Shown piece by piece: positions 17,901 through 32,900 of a stretch of 64,000 nucleotides of DNA. This stretch comes from an uncultured Verrucomicrobiota bacterium (GTDB lineage: Bacteria > Verrucomicrobiota > Verrucomicrobiia > Verrucomicrobiales > Verrucomicrobiaceae). The notes beneath the pieces were generated by a model. That model did not search any database. It was not told the DNA's origin and was given only the letters and a program-made list of their open reading frames with translations. The DNA lies in assembly GCA_903848465.1 (NCBI GenBank), contig CAINGK010000184.1:62001-126000 (forward strand). Reading direction: 5' to 3'. Both the position numbers and the translations under genes were made by a program. Within the stretch, counting starts at the first letter, position 1. Each line of letters begins with the position of its first letter.

Positions 17901-20900
17901 GTGGTGGAGTTCAGGCCGGAGTTATAGTCAGTATTGATCAAACCGCTGGTCAGGGTTCCACCAGTGATGGAATTGATATGGTCGCCGGCATGCGTTGTTT
18001 GCAGGATCGCCCCCTGGTTGATGGTCAGCGTGCTGCCAATGGTGACGGTGCTCGTGCCAGGGACGGTGTAGGTGCCGGAAGCAGGAGTGACATAGCTGCT
18101 ATTGTAAAAACGAATGGTGTTCACCGTGGCACCAGTCACGGTCGTTCCCGAATATGCATCAGGGCTGAGCGCTCCATCCGTGACGTTCATACTGCTGGTC
18201 CATGTAGCCGGATTGCCTTGAATGGTGTGAGCAGCCACGCCGTTAAAATCAGATCCCAGTACATTGTAGGAGGTACCGTTGGACTTCAGGCTCACGTCCA
18301 CAAACGCGAAGTAATTGACCCCGGGATGCTGTGCCTGGTCGTCAGTGATAGTCCAGGTGGCACGCGGCAGGATGACCTGCGCATCCACGCCGAACACGCC
18401 TGAAAGCGTGATGTTGGCACTGCCGCTACCGTTAAGAGGGTCATTTTTCACAAACAACAACGTGCTGCCAGGGTTCCAGATGGCGGACTGCGGATTGTTC
18501 ACGTCCTGCAGGTTCAAAGTGGTGTCCACATTTCCTGACGCGGTCACCGTGATCACGGAAGCCCCCGCGTTAACCACCAAGCTACCCGGCATGTCCTGGA
18601 TGGTCGCGCGTCCAGCGCTGCCAACGACAGTCAGATTGCCTCCACCAAGGGTCAATGAGCCGACATCGTTGCGCACAAACTGGTCGGTGTAGTAAGATTC
18701 GAGGCGCAGAGTGCCGTCGTTCACGGTCAGATTGGTGAGTCCATAGCTGCCCGAGTTCGGGGTGATATAACCGAAGAAGTCCAGCACCCCGGCACCGGTC
18801 TTGACGATGCTGTAATTATCCTGCGCAGCCGGCGTGGTGATGTTGCCCCCCAGCGTGAGCGTGGTGTAGGCGTTGCCCACATCAAACTGGGCACCAACAC
18901 CGGCGTTAATGGTAAAACCACGGTCCGTGAAAGTGCTCAAGCCATTGTATTGCAGCTCGCCACCATTGAAGACAAGGTTGGCTGCGCCATTGAGGGAGGC
19001 CCCCAGGGCATTGGCTGCCCCTCCAAATGAAAGACTGACGGAAGCCGTGCTCTGTGCGGCCTGAGACAGACCCACATGCGTGGAGTCCAAAATACTGGCC
19101 ACCGTGGTTCCTGCTGGAATTCCCACGCCCGTGACCGCCTGCCCAACGCTCAAGCCCACCGTGGATGGCACCGTCACCGTTTTGTTGCCGCTGCTGGTGG
19201 ATGCCGCCAGCAGGGTGTTGTTTAACGATGCAGAGAACGAAAGGATGTTGCTGGCAGTGGCCGTGGCGGCGGCTGACAGCATGATATGCGTGGCGTCCAC
19301 GATGTAGAGGATGGAGGTCCCCGTGGGAATCCCGTTACCAGTGAATTGCTCACCAGGACTCAGGCCGACTGTGGAAGAAACCGTCAAGATCGTGCTGCCG
19401 CTAGTGGTAGAAGCCAGCACGGAGGTGCTGTTCGCCGTATAGGCCACCGTAGCTGTGGCGGCCGCTGACATCAGGATATGCGTTGAATCCACAATACTGG
19501 CGATGGTGGCTCCCGCAGCAATGCCGCTGCCAATGATTTGCTCACCGACCGTCAGCCCCACCGTGGAAGCAAGCGTCAGGCTAGTGCTGCCATTGGTGGT
19601 GGAGCCCAGGGAGGAAATGCCACTGGCTCCAAAGGTCAGATTGTTCTGCCCGGTCGATGTGACCGTGTTGTTGAGCAGGATCGAGTTGATCCCGGTGATG
19701 CTCGCGATGTATGAACCGGCAGGTATGCCAGTCCCACTGACCGTCTCACCGACGGTGAGGCCGATGGTGCTTGGAACCGTCACCTGGCTACCGGATTGCG
19801 TGGTGGCATTCAAACTGCCGGTCACTAAGCTGGCCGAACCATAAATCAGGTTGATGCTACTGTTGGCCGTATTTGCAGGCTGGTTCAGAGTGAAGTGGGT
19901 GGCGTCAACAATCGACAGAATCGTGTCATTCGCTGGAATCGTGGTACCGTCTGAACTGCTCACTGACTGCCCCGGCGTGAGTCCGGCGGTCGTGGCACCA
20001 CCCAGCAAGGTCACAGTACTGCTGGCAGCGGTAACGCTACTCGCCCCAGGAGCAACGGGCGAAGAAGCGGAGGCGACAAAGGTCAACGGACCGTTGTTCA
20101 CATTAGCAACCGTACCGTTGGACAGGGTGAACTGCGTCAGGCTGTTGATGGCTTTGATGTAGGAACCCCCGAAATTGAGATTGACGCCGGAGCCGCTTGC
20201 CGTGGCATTCGCGCTAAGCGTCACGGCACCCGTCGTATTATTAATACCGGAAATCGTCGTGCCAGCCGGGATGCCAGTACCGTACACCGGCAAGCCCACA
20301 CTTAGATTGGCGGTGCTCGCCACCGGCACTGTGATAGAATTTGAACTGCTAGTGGTGGTGGCTGCAATGGTGGAAACAGCAGGCAAGCCAGTGCCGGTCA
20401 CAATTTCACCGAAGGTCAGACCCGCCGTACCACCGGTGGCATTCACCGTCACCAAATTGCCCGCCGACTGGTTAATGGCAGTCAGCACGATGTTGGCTGC
20501 ATAGCCGACCACGGACAGATTGTTCACACTTACAATACCCTCATTGATGGTATTGACGCCGGTGTAGGTGTTCTGACCGGTCAGCAGGAGGCTGCCCACG
20601 CCACTTTTGTCCACCCCGTTGGTGCCGCCTGAGCCGTTGGCGATCACGGCGGAAATGTCAAGCATACCGCCGCCAGCGTTACTTTGCAGAATCAACAGAT
20701 CAGCACCCGCACCGGCACCATTGACCAGCTTACCGGTGCCATCCGAGCCGATGATCGCAGAATGCGCTCCCATGTTGTTGGTGAACAGAATGCCACCAGT
20801 CTGAATCGTATTCGTCCCGCTCAACGTCACATTGTAGGTGGTGTTGGCAGCGGCAGGAGTGTGGCTAGCATCCGGCGAGGTGTTGTTAAACCGCAGCGTA

Positions 20901-23900
20901 TTGACCGTCTCATTGGTTTGGGTGCTGTTGCCCACAATGTCGATATTGGCATTGGTGATCCAGTCATTGGTGGTCGCCCCAGAACTGAAAGCACCGCTGT
21001 TGGTGTAATTGGTTAGGGCGGTGATCAGAATGTCCGAACTGCCAACAGCGTCCCGTGTGCTATAAGTCAAGTTGTTCGTGGCGGCGACTGTGGGAGTCGC
21101 TGACAGGGTTACATTCGTTCCCGAGATGCTGATCACCGTAGTGCCCGAAGGTATGCCAGTGCCGACAACCACCTGTCCCACACTGATTGTCGAAGCCACT
21201 GCAGTTGAAGATACCGTAACGACAGCGCTGCTGGTCGTCGTGGTAGTAGAAACAATCTCCTGTGCAAGAGTGGCCCAGGAAGTGCCGCCCACCGTCGCCC
21301 AACCACCCAAAATGCCATTGGTAAGCCCGCTGGTCGTACTGGCGATGTTATTGGCACCGAAATTGATCGCCGCGCCAGCCTGACGCGAAATGCCATTCAT
21401 CCGCAAAACGGCAGCTCCCGGATTGCTGGCATTTTGCACGACTTCATTGAACCCTGCGGCAAGAGTGACGGAGGCAACAATTTCCACATGCGAGCCACCA
21501 AGAAGTTCGATGGCACCGCCCAGACGGCTACCACCCAGCGTGAGCGTTCCCGTGTCAGCAAGTTTACTGTTGTTGTTGGTGGAATAGTCGAGTCTGAGCG
21601 TGCCGGCCTGCACGGTATAATTTGGTGAAGCCGAGGTTAGGGTGTTGCGCGTCGTCGGGTCTGCCTGGCCGCTGAGAACGACTGTGCCATTGCCCAATTG
21701 AGTGATGCCGCCAGGCCCACCAATGGAGCCTTTGAGCGTCAGCGTAGCTCCATCAGCAACGGTGATGTTGGAATTGGCTGTCACATACATATCCCCAGCC
21801 CAACTGCTGGTACCCGTGGTGGTGGCCAAGGTGCCTCCCGCCAGGTAGATCTGGTTGACTGTGTTGTAGGTGACATTGCGCAGATCCAAGGTCGCGTTCG
21901 CCATACCCAGCACAGTGCTAGCATTGCTGCCACCACCAATGATGATGCCGCCGCCACCCTTGACCCCGAAGGCACCATCCACCGTCGCGGCCAGTATGCC
22001 CGCATTCACCACCGTCTCACCGGAGTAGGTGTTGGTCGCACCGATAACCCAGGTGCCGATGCCATTCTTGACCAGGGAAGTCCTGCCAGGCGAGCCATCA
22101 GCATTCAAAGTGCCGCTGTCGCCCAGTACCAGATTGAAGAGGTTGTCTCCACGGTTGGCCCCGCCCAAGGTCAAGGTACGGCTGCCAGTTCCCGTGAAGG
22201 CAATCGCCGGAGAAAGCCCCACATAGCCCATGGTCAGGGTTTCATCAATGCGTGCGCCATCCGCCACCAAACCACCCGCGTTGTCACCCGTACCCAGTGT
22301 GAACGAGCGGTCCGTAAAGGCATCGCTAGTACCGTTGTACCGCAACGTGCCCTGATTCAGCACCAAGTTTGCGGCGGCATTACTGGCGGCACCAATCGAA
22401 GTGCTGTTGCCACCAAAATCCAGGGTGGCGGCATTGATGACGCCGCCATTGATGATGGTGGGTCCCGTGTAAGTGCTCAAACCAGAACTCAGGGTCAGCA
22501 CCCCGCTACCATTTTTAATCAGCGATAGCTGTCCACCTGCCGTCCCACTGATGATGGAACCTGCATAGGCAAAACTGGTGCTGGCATTGATCGTCAAGAC
22601 GGAAGCACCGCTGGCGTTATTAGTAATGTTGGCAGCACCTGTCAGTTGAGAAACGGTGGTGTTGAAGCCATTCAAGTCGATCAAGCCACCGGTCGCCACC
22701 AGATTGTAGCCCGTCGCATTGTCGATGCCGGTGGAACTCTCAAACCGAATAGTGCCAGCACGGATGGTCATGACACCGGAGAAGGTGTTGTCGCCGCCAA
22801 GACGCAGCAGCCCGGCTCCCACCACAATGTCCGAAGTCAGCGTGTTGGTGCCCTGCAGGCTCAAGGTGGAACCCAGCAGACGGATCAAGCCGATGGTGTT
22901 GTTGCCAGTCAATTTCAAGGCATCGAATCCGTCATAGGTGAGCAAAGTGTTGGAACCATTGGAGGTCGGAGTTTGAGACAGCACATAGTGAATGCCATCG
23001 GCATTGATGCTAGACACCGTGGTTCCGGCAGGAATTCCATTTCCCGTGACCGCCATGCCAACCTCAAGGCCTGCGGTCGTGCTGACGGTCACCGTCGTGT
23101 TGCCTGCGATATACGTTGATCCCAACTGACCGGTCGTGGCCGTCTGATTGCCTGTCGTTTCCACCCCACCGGAAAGGTTGTTGTTACCCGAGATAACGAC
23201 CTCCCCCAGGTTAGTGCTGCTGGCCGAGAAGATCAGCCGCCCCAAGGTGGCGGTGATCGGATTGGTCGCATTAATGCTCAAGGTTTTATTGCTGGCCACG
23301 CTGATCGTGCCGTCGGCAGTCCCCATGGTAATGCCACGATTGGTGTCATTGAGCACGAGGTCCGAGTTTACCTGCAACGTCCCCCCGTTGATGTAAAGCT
23401 GGTCGGGAGTAAACACGGTAGGGTTTGCCCCCAGGTCGGTCTCGTTATTGATCGCCAGACTGCCTTCATTGATCACCGTCTTGCCGGTGTAGGTATTGAA
23501 CAAACCAAAGGTCAGACTCGCACTGGTGCCGGAGACCGTGGGAGCAACCGAAAGGGTGATGGTTGAACCGCTGATGGCGGTAATCGTGGTTCCAGCTACA
23601 ATCCCGGTGCCGGTCACCGTATTTCCCACCGCCATGCCATTGGTCGTACCCGTGCCGGTGACCGTGGCCGTAGTGTTGCCAATGGTGTAGGTCGTGGTCC
23701 GAACAGTCTGCGGGGTCAGGTAAAGTGTTGCCGCCCCGGATTTGACCAGTGCGACCGCATTGGAACCATTGTTAATAATGGAGCTGTTGATCGTCAATTG
23801 GTTGGTCGGCAGATGGGTGATCAATTCATAGTTGGTGCCACTGTCAGACTGGATGTAGCCCCCGGTAATGACTTGGTTCCCCAAGCTTGAAAGGATGCCC

Positions 23901-26900
23901 CCCGTGCGAATGTCCAGCGTCGAACCCGGATTGATGGTCAGCGTGAGTGCAGAGGTACTCTGAATGTTCAAGGAACTGATGGTGGAGCTGCCAATGGTCA
24001 GGGAAGCCGTCATCTTCACGTTGCTATTTGAACCGCCCGAAAAATTGTTCGCAGCGTAGCCCGAATAGGGCACCACCTGGTTGCCGCTGATGGTGGCAAA
24101 CTCGTAGAGGACCACACCATTGCTGCTGGTGGTGCGATAGGCCCAGCCACCCATAATGCCGCTGGAATCTAAATTAGGCGCATTGGTGAAGGCGATGATG
24201 CCTCCAGTGTCGGTCGTGGTGCCGTTGAGTGAATCAAATACCACCGTTGAATAACTCGTCCGCCCCCCAGACAGGTCTTTAAACGTCAGCGTACTAGAGC
24301 TCGCATTGGTCATGACCGAGGAAATGTAGTTGGCCCCCCCGGCGATGGTCAACGACCCCGTGGTCTCAGAGAATACTTCAGTACCCGTGCCGTTGCCGGT
24401 CAGCATGAGGCGCCCGGCATCCAAGCTGATATTCGCTTTGTTAAGTCGATTCGTGATGTTGTTCGCAGCACCGCCAGCGGTGGTGTCATTGAGAATCCCA
24501 AAACCGGTGATGGTGGTGCTGCTGACCGTGGAACCTTCCCCTGAAATGAGGATGCTCGGAGTATTCAAGGTTCCAAGGCCGGACAGACGCACGTCTCCCG
24601 CCAAGACACTCACAGAATTGGCCACATTAACCTGCGCGGTGATGGTGAGCAGTGCACCATCAATGATATTGTTGCCGGTACCATACACCGTGAGGCCAGA
24701 ACCCTGGGCGTTCGTCCCTTGAATATTGGTATTCGCCGTCAAGTTCACCGTGGTCAGGTTCTCTTTACCCTTAATGTAGAAGCCACCGTTGGTGGTGTTC
24801 GTACGGCCCTGGAAGTTCGTCGTACCACCTTCCAGCACTGAAATCCCCGCTCCGAGGGTGATGTTGTTGACGATGGTCACAATCGGATTCCTGGTAGCTG
24901 GGTCAAACGATCCCGGTCCGCTGTCACGCACCAGACTGCCACTGGTGGCCGTGAGGGTGGTGCCCGACCCATTGGCACTGGCGGCACCAAAGGTAAAGGT
25001 GCCCGTGCCGGTGTTGCGCAACACCAAGGTGCCATTGTCGTTGATGGTGTTGACTCCCCGTGTGCCCCCGCTGGTGCCAATGCCGAAATTGGTGGTTGTG
25101 TCCAGCACCAACGTGGCCCCGGTGTTGATGGTGGTCAGACCGCTGTAGGTGATGTTGCCACCAGCCAGCACCTGGGTTCCCGTCCCTGAGACAACCAAGT
25201 TCATGATGCCTGAGCTGCTGTTGTTACCACGGTCCCGCAGATAGCCGTTGAAGTAACTCAAGCCACTGGTGTTGAGCGTCAACGTGCTGTTGACCACGTA
25301 GCCACTTTCACCGTCGGTGTTTTCTATCACACCGGAGCTATCGTAATTGGAAATGGCCGCCACGGTTTCATTGAAGCCCATCATTTTGAAGTAGGCGTTG
25401 TTACTACCATTGGAGGCGGAATAGCCGCCGATGCCCGAATCAAATATGATGGTTGAGGTGTCGGCGATCTGGTTGTTCCCAGCCAGTTGCACCACAGAAG
25501 TATTGTTTGTCAGCGTGGCATTAGCGTCACCACCCATACTGGCGTTGCCGATCTTGAGATTGCCCTGGATAGCACCGTTGACGACATCGGTGCCAAAACC
25601 CGTGACCACATTGGTCACCGCGCTTGAGGCTGCATTGGAAACCACAAACTGGGTAGCGTTGAGCACAGCGGTGATGACCGCCCCAGTCGGAATGTTGGGA
25701 TTCCCTACGACTGGCATCCCCGCGTAGAAGCCCGCCGTGCTGCCGGCAGTCACCACATTCTTCACTCCATTGAAAGTAGTCGAAACCCCAGTGCCGACGG
25801 TCACTCCGGTGCCAGAGTTCAGAGTAAACTGGGTGGAACTAATGATGCTGGCGACGGTGGCACCCGCAGGAATGTTGGCATTACCACTGCCCGCCAGTGA
25901 CATGCCCACATAGAAGTTGGTGGTGTTGCCGGAGGTCAGAGTGACCGTGGCGCTGCCAGCCGCAGTGGTAGCAGTGGAAACCTGGGCCCCAATCGTCGTG
26001 GTGGAGAGCAAGCCCACGTTCGTCGCTACACTGGCACCACTTGTCGCAGCCGCAGTGGAAAGGGTGAAGGTCGTTGGACCGGTGATCGAGCTAATCGTGG
26101 CCCCGTTAGGAATGTTGGCATTGCCGCTGATTTTCATCCCCGGCTCCAGGAAAGCCGTCGAACCTGCCGTCAGCGTTACGCTGGCGCTGCCCGCAGAGGT
26201 TGTCAGCGCCAGCGGTGCGAAGGTCGTGGCTACCCCTGTGGCTGTGGCTGTGGCTGCATTGGACAGTTGCACATGCGTGCTGTCGATGATGCTGGTGATC
26301 ACCGTATTGCTGCTTGGAATACCGGCGTTCCCGGTCACCGGCATGCCGATGTAAAGTCCCGCTGTGCTAACACCATTACCCGTTAGAGTAGCTATGTTGC
26401 TCCCCGCCGTGGTGCTGATTGCCAACGTCCCGGTCTGGGTGCTGGCAAAGGTCATGGCCTTGGCGAGTACGAGGTCTGGGTTGGTCGCATCGGCAGCACC
26501 GCGAGAGAACACGGTGGTCAGGCCGGTGTAGCTGTTGGCGGTAAGGCCGGAGATAGTGACGCGGCCCGCCCCCATGATGTTGACATTCGTGCCGGCAGTT
26601 GTCTGCGAGATAGCCCCGCTGATGTCCAGACGTGCCGTGTCGCCGCCCGAGCCGACGTTGATATTCAAGTCGCTGTTGAGCTGCACCGGCGCACTGATGA
26701 TGTCCACACCCACCGTGGTGGAGTTTGACTGCACCTTGCTGAGGTAGGCAGCGCCATAGACCCCGTTGTCGAAGATCAGGCTACCACTGCTGCCCTGGGC
26801 AATGGTGAAGAAATTGGTGTTGTTCTGGTCACCGATGAAGATCATCCCGACTGTTTCATTGCCATCCAGCGTGACCACCGCATTGGAGCTGATGTTGGAG

Positions 26901-29900
26901 GTGAAATTGGCAATGCTGTTAACGGATTGCGGGGGCAAATTGGGACTCCAATTGACCGCGCTGGCCCAGGAACCGCCGCCGACAATGTTGTAGCTGCTCA
27001 TCAGCACCGGGATGGCGGTGGGAGGAGTAATGATGGTAAAGATACCCGAAGTGGTGAATTGGCTGACGTCATAGACCAGACCTCCGCTCAAGGTGGGCAG
27101 GATCAAATTACCGCCACCTGAACCACCGGTGCGGTAATTGGTGCCCGCATTGAAGGTGGAGGAGCCTGCCAGCGAAATCCAGTTGACGACATTAAACACC
27201 TGACCGCTGGCCGCATTGGTCACAAAACCCGAATCCTGAATGGTGATCTGGGCATGATTGAGGGTCATCGTGCCATTGACGGTGAGCAAATCACTTGCCC
27301 CGACGGGGATGACCGAGCTGTCCCAGGTGGTTAGGTGGGTGGAGCGGTAGCCGCCTGTCGTGTCATACTTGCCCAAGGCCAAGCTTGCGTTGATGCCCGC
27401 ATCTGTAAGCGTCGGTGCCGCCACTTTGAGCGTCACATTCGAGGCATCGTTCAAGGTGACGTTGCCATTGAAAGTCAACGTGCCAATGCTCGTGCCAAAG
27501 TTATCCCCAGGGGTGAGAGACGCGCCAGCATTGAAGACCGTCGTGCCATTGATCAAGCCTGAACCGGACAGAGTGGCACCCGAATTGACCGTCAGAGCAC
27601 CCGTGCCTGTCGTACCAAAACCATTGACGCCCACTTGGAAATCGCCCTGGTTCACAGTGGTGGTGCCGGAATAGCTGTTTTCAGTCACAAAGGCAACGCC
27701 AGCACCCGTAACCGTGGATGCCTGAGAAAGGGTGATGGCACCACTGTTGCCAGTCACGGTGATAGCTGAAATGGTGGTGCCCGGTGCAATCCCGGCACCA
27801 TAAACCGCCTGTCCAACATACAGACCTATGGTGTTGATGCCGCTGACAGTCGTACTGTTCGCGGTCTTATTTCCTGTGCCAAAGGAGAGCGGCACACTGC
27901 TCCCAGTCGCCGTGGCGGCGGCAGACAAGGTGATCGTGCCACTGGTGCCCGGCGTCGGAATCGCCGCAATCGTGGTCCCTGCCGCAATGCCAGTCCCCGT
28001 AACGCTTTCCCCCACCACCAACCCGTTCGTATTGACTCCGGTAACGGATTTGTTCGTATTGGTCGTTGATCCCTGGGTCACCGTGTTAGCTGTTCCAAAG
28101 TAGAGTGACGCAACGCTGCCCGTAGTAGGAGTGGACAAGGTGATCGTGCCACTGGTGCCCGGAGTCGGGATCGCCGCAATGGTCGTGCCCGCTGCAATGC
28201 CCGTCCCCACCACGCTTTCCCCCACCACCAACCCAGTCGTATTGATGCCGGTGATCGAGGTGCTAGCAAAAGAGAGCGACCCCGTGCCCGCAGCCGTGGC
28301 GGGGGCGGATAAAGTGATCGTACCATTGGTGCCAGGCGTCGGAATGGCCACAATCGTGGTCCCTGCCGCAATGCCCGTACCAGAAACGTTTTCCCCCACC
28401 ACCAATCCGGTCGTGTTAATGCCGGTGACCGAGGTGCTGCCAAAAGCCAGCGGTACACTTGTGCCGCCTGTCGTGGTGGCGGTGGAAAGGGTGATCGTGC
28501 CACTGGTGCCCGGCGTCGGAATCGCCGCAATGGTGGTACCTGCGACAATGCCCGTACCCGAAACATACTCTCCCACCACCAACCCGGTTGTGTTGATACC
28601 GGAGACTGAGGTGCTCGTAAAAGTGAGCGACACACCTGCACCGCCTGTCGTGGTGGCGGTGGAGAGGGTGATCTTGCCACTGGTGCCCGGTGTCGGAATC
28701 GCCGTAATCGTGGTCCCTGCCGCAATGCCCGTACCCGAAACACTTTCCCCCACCACCAACCCAGTGGTATTGATGCCGGAGACTGTGGTGCTGTTCACTG
28801 CGAGCGTCACACCCGTGCCCCCCGCTGTGGTGGGGGCGGACAATGTGATGGCACCATTGGTACCCGGCGTCGGAATCGCCGCAATCGTGGTCCCTGCTGT
28901 AATGCCCGCACCCGAAATATTCTCCCCCACCACCAACCCGGTCGTATTGATGCTGGTGACCGAGTTGCTATTAAAAGAGAGCGAAACACCGGTGCCCTTA
29001 GCCGTAGCAGGAGCGGACAAAGTGATCGTGCCACTGGTGCCCGGCGTCGGAATCGCCGCAATGGTGGTCCCTGCCGCAATGCCCGCACCTGAAACATTCT
29101 CTCCCACCACCAACCCGGTCGTGTTGATGCCGGTGACCGAGGTGCTAGCGAAAGAGAGTGCGCCCGTGCCCGCAGCCGTGGCTGGGGCGGAAAGGGTAAC
29201 CGTGCCACTGGTGCCCGGCGTCGGTATCGCCGTAATCGTGGTCCCTGCCGTAATGCCCGTGCCCGTAACATACTCTCCCACCACCAACCCAGTCGTATTG
29301 ATGCCGGTGACCGAGGTGCTACCAAAAGAGAGCGACACACCCGTGCCAGCAGCCGTGGCGGCGGTGGACAGGGTGATCTTGCCACTGGTACCCGGTGTCG
29401 GAATGGCCACAATCGTGGTCCCTGCCGCAATGCCCGTACCCGTAACTCTTTCCCCCACCACCAATGCGGTGGTGTTGATGCCGGTGACCGTGGTGGACGA
29501 AACCGCTGTAGTGCCAGTTGTGGACGAAGCCACGGTCGTACCGTTTGCGGACGAAACCAGCGTCGTGCCGGTGGTGGACGCCGGGGCCAACGTCGTGCCG
29601 ACGGTGGCCGCTGGGGCCACTATCGTGCCGGTGATGGACGCCGGAGCTAACGTCGTACCGGTGGTGGAGGAACCCACCGTTGTGCCGTTGACGGACGTCG
29701 GGGTCACCGTCGTGCCGGTGGTAGCAACATCGCCATTTCCAAAGTAGAGCGCCGTGCCGCTGCCACCACTGGTGGCCGCCTGAGAAAGAGTGATCGTACC
29801 GCTGGTGCCCGGGGTCGGAATCGCGGCAATCGTAGTGCCCGCCGCAATGCCGACTCCCAAAACACTTTCTCCCACAAAAAGTCCGGTCGTATTGACGCTG

Positions 29901-32900
29901 GTGATGGAAGTGGACGTGCCTGTAGTCGTACCGGTGGTGGAGGCAGCAGATAGTGGTAGCACAAAGGAAAGAGCAGCACCCGTGCTGGTCGTCGTTGCAG
30001 CGGCGGATAAGGTGATCGTGCCACTGGTGCCCGGCGTCGGAATCGCCGCAATCGTGGTCCCTGCCGCAATGCCCGATCCGGCAACTAACTCACCAACGGT
30101 CAGACCGGAGGTATTGATGCCCGTAACGGAAGTCGTCGAATTGGTATTTCCCAGGGTGGTCAATGCACCCGTGTTCAACACCCAGGCTCCAGAACCGTTT
30201 TTCACCAAGGATGTAGAACCTCCGCTATCACCCACAATGGAAGCGAGCGAACTGGTTCCGGTACCGGTTCCGGTAAGCGTCAGCGTGCGCGCGCCCGTCT
30301 GGCCGTTGAACCCCATTGAGCCTATATTATTGAATACCAAACCACCCGTTCCCGAAGAATCAACGGTGCCACCGCTGGTTCCAACACTGAAAAGGCGATC
30401 CGTCGTCTGCGCCGCACCCGTGTATGTCAACGTGCCTCCATTCAACACGAGATTGGCCGCAGCATTGGTGGACTGGCCGATGTTGCTCGCAACACCACCG
30501 TTGGCCAGAGAGGAAACTGATAAATCACCGCCCGTGACAGAAGTCGAACCTGTGTAGGTGCTGGATCCAGAGAGCACCCAAGTGCCGATGCCAGACTTGG
30601 CAAAATTGGTGACATTGGAGCCAGTGCCATTGCTGATGGTGCCGACGAGCGTATTGGCACCGGTATTGCTACCCGTCAGAGTCAGAGTTTGACTGCCGGT
30701 GGCGGCGGAGGCGGACATGCTGCCATTGAGGACCAACGCTCCCGTGCCACTGGAGTCAATCGCGCCACCATTGGCAGTGACGGTGAAATTGCGGTCGGTC
30801 GATGCCCCCACCCCGGTGTATTGCAAGGTGCCGCCGTCCAGTACCAGATTCGCCGCAATGTTAGTGGAAGCGCCAATGGCGCTGGTAAGGCCGCCGTTTT
30901 CGATATCGGCCACACTCAGCACACCGCCCGAGATCTTCAAGACACCCGAGAAGCCATTTCCTGCGGCTGCGTTGAAGGTGATGTTCTGAGTAGCAGTACT
31001 GGGCTTAGAAATGACGTAATCGTTCGCATCCGTGATCGAAGTCACTGTGTATGCCCCGCCTACAGTTGCATTTCCCTGAGCATCAGTCGTCGCACCCACA
31101 TAAATTTGCGAGGTGTTAAAGTTGTTAACATTGATACTGATGGTTTCCGGCGGGGCTGTGACTGTCGGTTGGTTGATCGTGAAAGTTCCCGCTACAGAAT
31201 TAATGCTCGTAATGTAGGAACCTGCCAGAATACCCTCCCCAGTCACCAACTGATTGACGGTTAAACCTGTGGTACTGGCCGTGATGGTAGTCGAGCCACT
31301 GGTGATGATGGCGGGCACACCGGTAAGTCCGTTATTGGGTGCCAGCACCCAGGTTCCTGGTCCCGTTTTGGTGAGGGAAGTGGCCCCGCCACTGTCACCA
31401 ATGACCGGAACAAACGTGTTGGTCAGACCTGCGGACGTGGCGGCCAGTGTGAAGCTTCGTGTGCCACTGCCAATCAGCCCCAATGACCCCGTGTTGGTAA
31501 AATTCAAGGCACCCGTACCAGCAGAATCCACAGTGTTGCTGCCGGTGGTGGTGAGACCAAGCGTGAAGAGGCGGTCAGTGCTGACGCCACTGCCGGTGTA
31601 TTGCAGATCCCCCGTGCCAGCACCAGTGCTGTCCCCCAAAACAAGATTAGCAGCCGCATTGGATGAAGCACCGATGCTGCTGCTAGCACCACCTAGCCCA
31701 ATATTGGTAGCCATCAGGGTAGCAATCCCAGTCCCAGTGGTCGTTCCACTGTCCACAACAACCCCGCCGCTGAAGGTGTTGGCCGCAGTGAGATTCAAAG
31801 CCCCAGTACCGGCCACGGTGAGTGTGTAGCCCACATTGCCATCCGCGATTGCGCCATTGACCGTGAAATAGTTAGCCGTCGAATTGTTAATCGTCCACGT
31901 CTGGCTCGAAACCATTTTCACCGCCGCATTGATGGTATGCATCGCCGAGCCAGCAGCTACGTTGATGCCCCCCGAATTGAGAAGAATTTTGTAATTGAAG
32001 GTGCCACCACTGATCGTCACCGAACTGGTCCCCGCTTGGGTGCCTGTTCCCGTGAAGTTCAAGCTACCAACTTCGAAGTTGCCACCCAGCACCACTCCTA
32101 GATTGGCGGTGTTTGCGGCGGTTGCGGTGAAATAGACATTATCCACCACATCCGGATTGCCGGTGGTACCCCCCGTGCTGCCAGGAACCGAATACCAATT
32201 GGTTGCAGTGTCAGTGAAAGTATTGGTCGTGCCAGTCCAATACCAGTTGTGAATTGTGGCTGGCGTGACGGTCAGTATTTCGCTCGTTGTGGTATTGGAC
32301 AGGGTGTACTTGTAAGCGTTCGCGCCTATGATAAGACCATTGGCGGTCAGACTGAGATTGTTGGCCCCCGTCAAGGTACTTCCAGTAATCAACGTATAAG
32401 CTCCACCCGCGAAGGTAGTCGCCACCGTACCTGCGCCAGTGGCGCTGCTGGAGAGCAGGAATTGGGTACCATTAAGAATCTGACTTACCGTCGTACCCGC
32501 CAGAATGTTCGCGTCGCCGCTGATGGGCATGCCAACATAGAAGCCCGCCGTGCTGCCAGTAGCAGTCGTCGCTACACTGGTCACACCGCTGAACGTTGTA
32601 GCGGCAGAAGTAGCTGCCGTCACCCCCGTTGCGCTACTCAGGGTAAACTGAGTGGAGCTTTGAATGCTGGCAATGGTTTCGCCGGTTGGAATGTGCGTGT
32701 TTCCACTGCCATTCAGGGACATACCCACATAGAAATTGCTCGTCGTGCCAGATGTTAGATTGACCACCGCATTGTTTGCAGTGGTGGTGGCATTGGAAAC
32801 CTGGGCGACATTCGTCGTGGCATTCCAAGTTTGCTGAATCGCGGTGGTGGAAGCAAGCGGGACAATCGCCATTTCAGCACCACTGGGGTTCACCAAGACA

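Noticed and set aside
28131..29747. Plus-strand open frame of 538 codons opposite the giant gene's 59-residue array
   Set aside because: It is the antisense image of a tandem repeat whose period is a multiple of three, so any open antisense frame stays open. No signal, family motif or ribosome site; composition is only the complement of the repeats.
27850..30130. Regular repeats that could suggest a CRISPR array
   Set aside because: Repeats are 177 nt, in frame, coding, and adjacent units differ by substitutions; there are no unique spacers and no cas genes.
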